A stretch of DNA of 10,608 nucleotides from Phoronis ovalis (lineage: Eukaryota > Phoronida > Phoronidae). The stretch covers positions 1 through 10,608 of the forward strand of contig JAOXYB010061823.1 of assembly GCA_028565635.1 (NCBI GenBank). Reading direction: 5' to 3'. The first letter of the stretch is position 1, and each line of letters begins with the position of its first letter. The position numbers and the translations under genes were made by a program. Shown in pieces: positions 8,367-10,608 of the stretch. The notes beneath the pieces were generated by a model. It saw only the letters and a list, made by a program, of their open reading frames with translations. It was not told the origin of the DNA and ran no database searches.

Positions 8367-8439
8367 GACATATTACAAGAGGAAAGAAGAGAAAGGCAAA
8401 AACAGGCAAATGAAGACCCATTCGACAAAAAGTTACTAA
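8367..8439 (+). CDS. Putative small secreted protein gene, last exon
   Basis: An acceptor (tgtatttctccaatttcag) ends at 8366. In the phase set by exon 4 the exon reads (L)TYYKRKEEKGKNRQ, then MKTHSTKSY and TAA at 8437-8439, a strongly basic tail. A second frame in the same exon stays open for 60 codons to TGA at 8547-8549 (DILQEERRERQKQ, then ANEDPFDKKLLIRKMMKKT and onward) and would be used if exon 4 ended at 8020. The longer frame has the charged, helix-like make-up of real protein, so the C-terminus is unresolved. An AATAAA at 8892-8897 is the nearest clear plus-strand poly-A signal. Confidence 0.35.
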
Positions 8440-8697
8440 TAAGAAAAATGATGAAAAAGACAATAGTTATGCAGACGTTATCGTACATTTATCCCGAAAC
8501 TAGCATATATTCTCAATACAACATTGTAAAATATTGGATTTTATGCTGACGTGCTGTTGAATCGTTGATTAAGTTATTTCAATATGGGGATATAAGAAGC
8601 ATAGTAGTCAAGGAATAGGCAGAAGCAAAAATTTTGTTGGAATTAATAGGGCAGTAAGTGTTTTCGAACTTCGGCTACTCTTGAGATATGAGATGGT

Positions 8698-8745
8698 CAT
8701 GACCCTTACGAACAAGCCGTAAGGCTATCCATAGTAAGGGTCATG
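8698..8745. repeat. Nested hairpin with perfect 12-bp stem
   Basis: CATGACCCTTAC (8698-8709) pairs perfectly with GTAAGGGTCATG (8734-8745). Inside, AGCC at 8715-8718 and GGCT at 8723-8726 enclose GTAA, which as RNA would be a GNRA-class tetraloop. A competing pairing joins CCTTACG (8704-8710) with CGTAAGG (8718-8724). The flanks (about 8660-8790) are GC-richer than the neighbourhood. It may be a structured 3' UTR element of the upstream gene or the core of a small repeat. Confidence 0.6.
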
Positions 8746-8891
8746 CTTGCAGGACTACTGGAGGATGTGATGCCTATGGTATAATAATATCTATTATATA
8801 TAAAACATTTTGCATTATATTATTTTTTTTAATTTAAAATTACGTACAAAATATATGTATATATTACTGTTATACCACTTATTTATTTATT

Positions 8892-8897
8892 AATAAA
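8892..8897 (+). terminator. Candidate poly-A signal
   Basis: AATAAA lies on the plus strand 450 bases after the proposed TAA stop and 155 bases before the next gene's ATG. It would place the end of the small-protein transcript close to 8910-8930 and give a 3' UTR that includes the nested hairpin. It sits in AT-rich sequence where the hexamer occurs by chance. Confidence 0.3.
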
Positions 8898-9018
8898 CGA
8901 CATGTATAGCACCCTTTCGTTTTCGTTGTTTTGCTTTGTGAAAACTTTCCCGAGTTATAGGTCGAAGTTCATGCATGCTCTCGTTTGTATTAATACCTAC
9001 TAGAGATAACGTGAGATT

Positions 9019-9028
9019 GCCGGAAGTG
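9019..9028 (+). promoter_or_regulatory. ETS-type site just upstream of the 9053 gene
   Basis: GCCGGAAGTG is a near-perfect ETS/GABP consensus, 25 bases before the ATG. Animal housekeeping genes without a TATA box often carry this site close to the transcription start. The start codon context CCAACATGGC also resembles a YY1 element of the kind that overlaps initiation codons. The C/T-rich run CCTTACCCTTTCCTCTTACC between the two fits an initiator or 5' UTR. Together they support a constitutive promoter and short 5' UTR here. Confidence 0.5.
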
Positions 9029-9052
9029 TCCTTACCCTTTCCTCTTACCAAC

Positions 9053-9088
9053 ATGGCAGAGTCAGACATAGGTAACATCTTGGAGAAT
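9053..9088 (+). CDS. First coding exon of a plus-strand gene, family unknown
   Basis: The ATG at 9053 is in a strong initiation context (A at -3, G at +4) and encodes MAESDIGNILEN, followed by a textbook donor gtaagtatg at 9089. The exon ends in phase 0. Acidic, with no signal peptide, it suggests a cytosolic or nuclear protein. With the next exon the start reads ...NILENEITQNDNFFEQLIAIR, a plausible helical N-terminus that I cannot assign to a family. The minus-strand frame at 8890-9078 overlaps the 5' UTR and first exon and is judged a shadow. The intron to the next exon is about 1.3 kb and holds repeats. Confidence 0.6.
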
Positions 9089-9371
9089 GTAAGTATGTTT
9101 GCAATAGCGTGCTTATTTGACCAAAGTTATACACAATAGTTTGTACTAAAGTAAAATAAATAGTGGCGAGTGCTCAGTGGCAGTGAAAACTGAAATATAC
9201 AGAAAGGCTCGTTAAATCCAGTAAATGAACGAGAACGAGGCTGCTGATGAACACACGTTTTGAACAGAGCTCAGACAATTTATCCTGTTTAACATCTTTT
9301 AAATGTCTTCTTACCTTTTAAAAGTATATTGGCTTCTTAAATACGAATTACAGATGTCACATATGAGTGTT

Positions 9372-9656
9372 TTAATATAGTTGAATTTTAGTTTTAAATA
9401 TTTTATGGTTGTAAGACAACCAGGTCGGTGGACTGGTTCCCGCCATTTTTTGCTTTGTCCCTTGCAGGTGGACGACTAATAGTTGGAGGGTATATGCATC
9501 TGTCACATTTTTGCTAGAACTTATATCTTTTAACACAATAACCCTAGCCATTTTCTCGGGTCTCTTAGTGACGTGTCTTAGCTGAAACTCTGGTCGGCCC
9601 AGAGGACAACAACTTATTATATATCTTTTATTCTTATTGTATATATTACACGTCAC
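9372..9656 (-). other. Unassigned 94-codon minus-strand frame in a GC-richer island
   Basis: The minus strand is open for 94 codons, with a protein-like middle part (GRPEFQLRHVTKRPEKMARV, then IVLKDISSSKNVTDAYTLQ and HLQGTKQKMAG). I do not recognise the family. The island at about 9418-9605 is richer in GC than the surrounding intron, as expected for an inserted repeat or an independent promoter-exon. A second in-frame ATG at 9446-9444 sits in AAAAATGGCGGGAACC, which matches YY1 and E2F consensus sites, but no good donor follows it. A transposon fragment is my first guess; a small antisense gene is the alternative. Confidence 0.3.
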
Positions 9657-10070
9657 CCCTGCTTAGGTTGTATCCTTGTTTATTAATTTATATTAATTTA
9701 TATACACCAGTGATATTTTCATGTCGTGTACCACACCGTAGGTGACAACTACCAGGAGTAGCCGAACTGTTAAAATTAAAAAGTTTTAGACTGACATATT
9801 CATTGCTCATTTGCAATATTAAAAAGTTTGAATGACATTCAGTTGTAACTTGTTAGAATATACTCCTATGTTAAAAGTGTCAAATTGTTGATTTTTTTTT
9901 ATCTCTGGTCCTAAACAGCCTAAAAAGTATAGTCATTATTATACATAACCAAACATTTAAAACTATCAAACAAAAACTTACAAATTAAAGTAATCTTTCA
10001 CGATATGTATACAAATGGTCTTAGAATGTGCCAGATTGCAGGAAAATGCATCAAAAATATCAAAATTTTT

Positions 10071-10088
10071 CTGGGGGCATGCCCCCAG
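10071..10088. repeat. Perfect 18-bp palindrome
   Basis: CTGGGGGCATGCCCCCAG is identical to its reverse complement. With no loop it could extrude as a cruciform or form a dimer site; within this repeat family it is probably a conserved terminal or subterminal feature of the parent element. Confidence 0.85.
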
Positions 10089-10136
10089 ACCCCCCTAAAT
10101 ATGCTTCGCGCTTGTCGGCACTCACGCTGTCACCTT

Positions 10137-10182
10137 ATTTTTCATGCTTCAGTCTTCACTTTTCCTATTTTTCATACTTCAG
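10137..10182. repeat. Two direct copies of a 16-base word
   Basis: ATTTTTCATGCTTCAG at 10137-10152 and ATTTTTCATACTTCAG at 10167-10182 differ at one base and are 30 bases apart, inside the dispersed-repeat relic. Confidence 0.7.
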
Positions 10183-10411
10183 GCCCAGTACCCCCCCCCC
10201 CTACCCCATTTATCTAGATATGTACCAAACATTTCTCACAATGGAAAGCACTAACGGAAAAATTTACTTTTGCGTAAAGCTTCATTTTATTGTATTTGTG
10301 TTCTTTATAAATATAAACTTTAAATGTTTCGCTTCTATAAGTATGTTTGCTGTCAATTATCAAGATGCGAAAGTGCCTAATTCATGTTAAGTGATAATAA
10401 CATTTTTTCAG

Positions 10412-10458
10412 GAAATTACCCAAAACGACAATTTCTTCGAACAACTGATTGCAATAAG
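10412..10458 (+). CDS. Second exon of the 9053 gene
   Basis: A strong acceptor (aacattttttcag) ends at 10411 and a donor AG then gtttgt begins at 10459. The 47-base exon joins in phase 0 to the first and reads EITQNDNFFEQLIAI, ending in phase 2. It is a short acidic-to-hydrophobic helix-like piece. The gene continues beyond the right edge; 10459-10608 is read as intron 2, with no further exon visible. Confidence 0.55.
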
Positions 10459-10608
10459 GTTTGTGCACCACATGTATCTCATTGTTTGTGTGCTACACTA
10501 GTATGTACATTATAATAATTACATAACTAATCTGTGTATTGAATTATTCATAGCGAACTTTAATATTGATCCAGGTTTTTTAAGATTTCAACTTTCACTG
10601 TTTTGTCC

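Larger units (their letters stand above)
10005..10215 (+). repeat. GC-rich dispersed repeat relic
   Basis: The piece from 10060 to 10120 (CTGGGGGCATGCCCCCAG, ACCCCCCTAAATATGCTTCG, CGCTTGTCGGCACTC) resembles a repeat common in marine invertebrate genomes, whose chance translations contain GGMPPDPP or GGACPQTP; this is recognition from memory. It ends in an 11-base C-run at 10191-10201. Overlapping open frames at 10005-10217 and 10028-10390 are by-products of the repeat and not genes. Its element class is unknown to me and no flanking duplication was found. Confidence 0.55.
9089..10411 (+). other. Intron 1 of the 9053 gene, with repeats
   Basis: It runs from donor gtaagtatg to acceptor cattttttcag. 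Apart from the open block at 9372-9656 and the GC-rich repeat at 10005-10215 (separate entries), it is AT-rich sequence without open frames of note. A further small exon inside it cannot be excluded, but the phase 0 to phase 0 fit of the two exons makes it unnecessary. Confidence 0.5.

Noticed and set aside
5903-8439. FGF or other beta-trefoil growth factor
   Set aside because: Only a loose strand periodicity; no family motif could be placed, and the product is short with one Cys.
8890-9078. 62-codon minus-strand frame
   Set aside because: Overlaps the plus-strand 5' UTR and first exon, which have better signals; no splice signals or family match.
10028-10390. 120-codon plus-strand frame
   Set aside because: Its first half is translation of the GC-rich repeat and the rest is AT-rich intron; the GGMPPDPP wording is a repeat by-product.

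Overview
The window looks like nuclear DNA from an animal, most likely a marine invertebrate and possibly a bivalve mollusc (organism inferred, not proven). It is AT-rich, has no operon-like gene packing, and its longest complete frame is only 158 codons. Short open stretches are bounded by GT/AG splice signals, and decayed transposons lie between them. No rRNA, tRNA or CRISPR array was seen.

Layout, left to right. At 440-1260 lies a 5'-truncated, frameshifted relic of a LINE (non-LTR retrotransposon) reverse transcriptase on the minus strand. At 2229-2567 is a 339-bp non-autonomous DNA transposon (MITE) with long terminal inverted repeats, a perfect 8-bp target duplication and an internal tandem array of about 32 bp per unit. 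At 3116-4079 are two well-supported exons and one tentative exon of a minus-strand gene for a secreted or membrane-anchored coiled-coil protein. The interval 4080-5900 is AT-rich spacer with no convincing gene.

At 5903-8439 I reconstruct a plus-strand gene of five short exons whose splice phases all agree. It would encode a basic protein of about 112 residues with a hydrophobic N-terminus. I do not recognise the family, and the model rests on sequence signals alone. A stretch inside its third intron (7195-7670) reads like a 3' UTR on the opposite strand. A nested hairpin lies downstream at 8698-8745. At 9053 a second plus-strand gene begins, with an ETS-type site just upstream, a strong start context and a textbook splice donor. 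Its second exon is at 10412-10458 and the rest lies beyond the right edge. Its first intron carries an open minus-strand block and a GC-rich dispersed-repeat relic with an 18-bp perfect palindrome.

Nothing in the sequence ties the three genes into one pathway. The coiled-coil gene and the small-protein gene are divergently arranged around 4080-5900, and the 9053 gene follows the small-protein gene in the same direction. The gene models are hypotheses that RNA data would settle; the LINE relic and the MITE are direct sequence observations.
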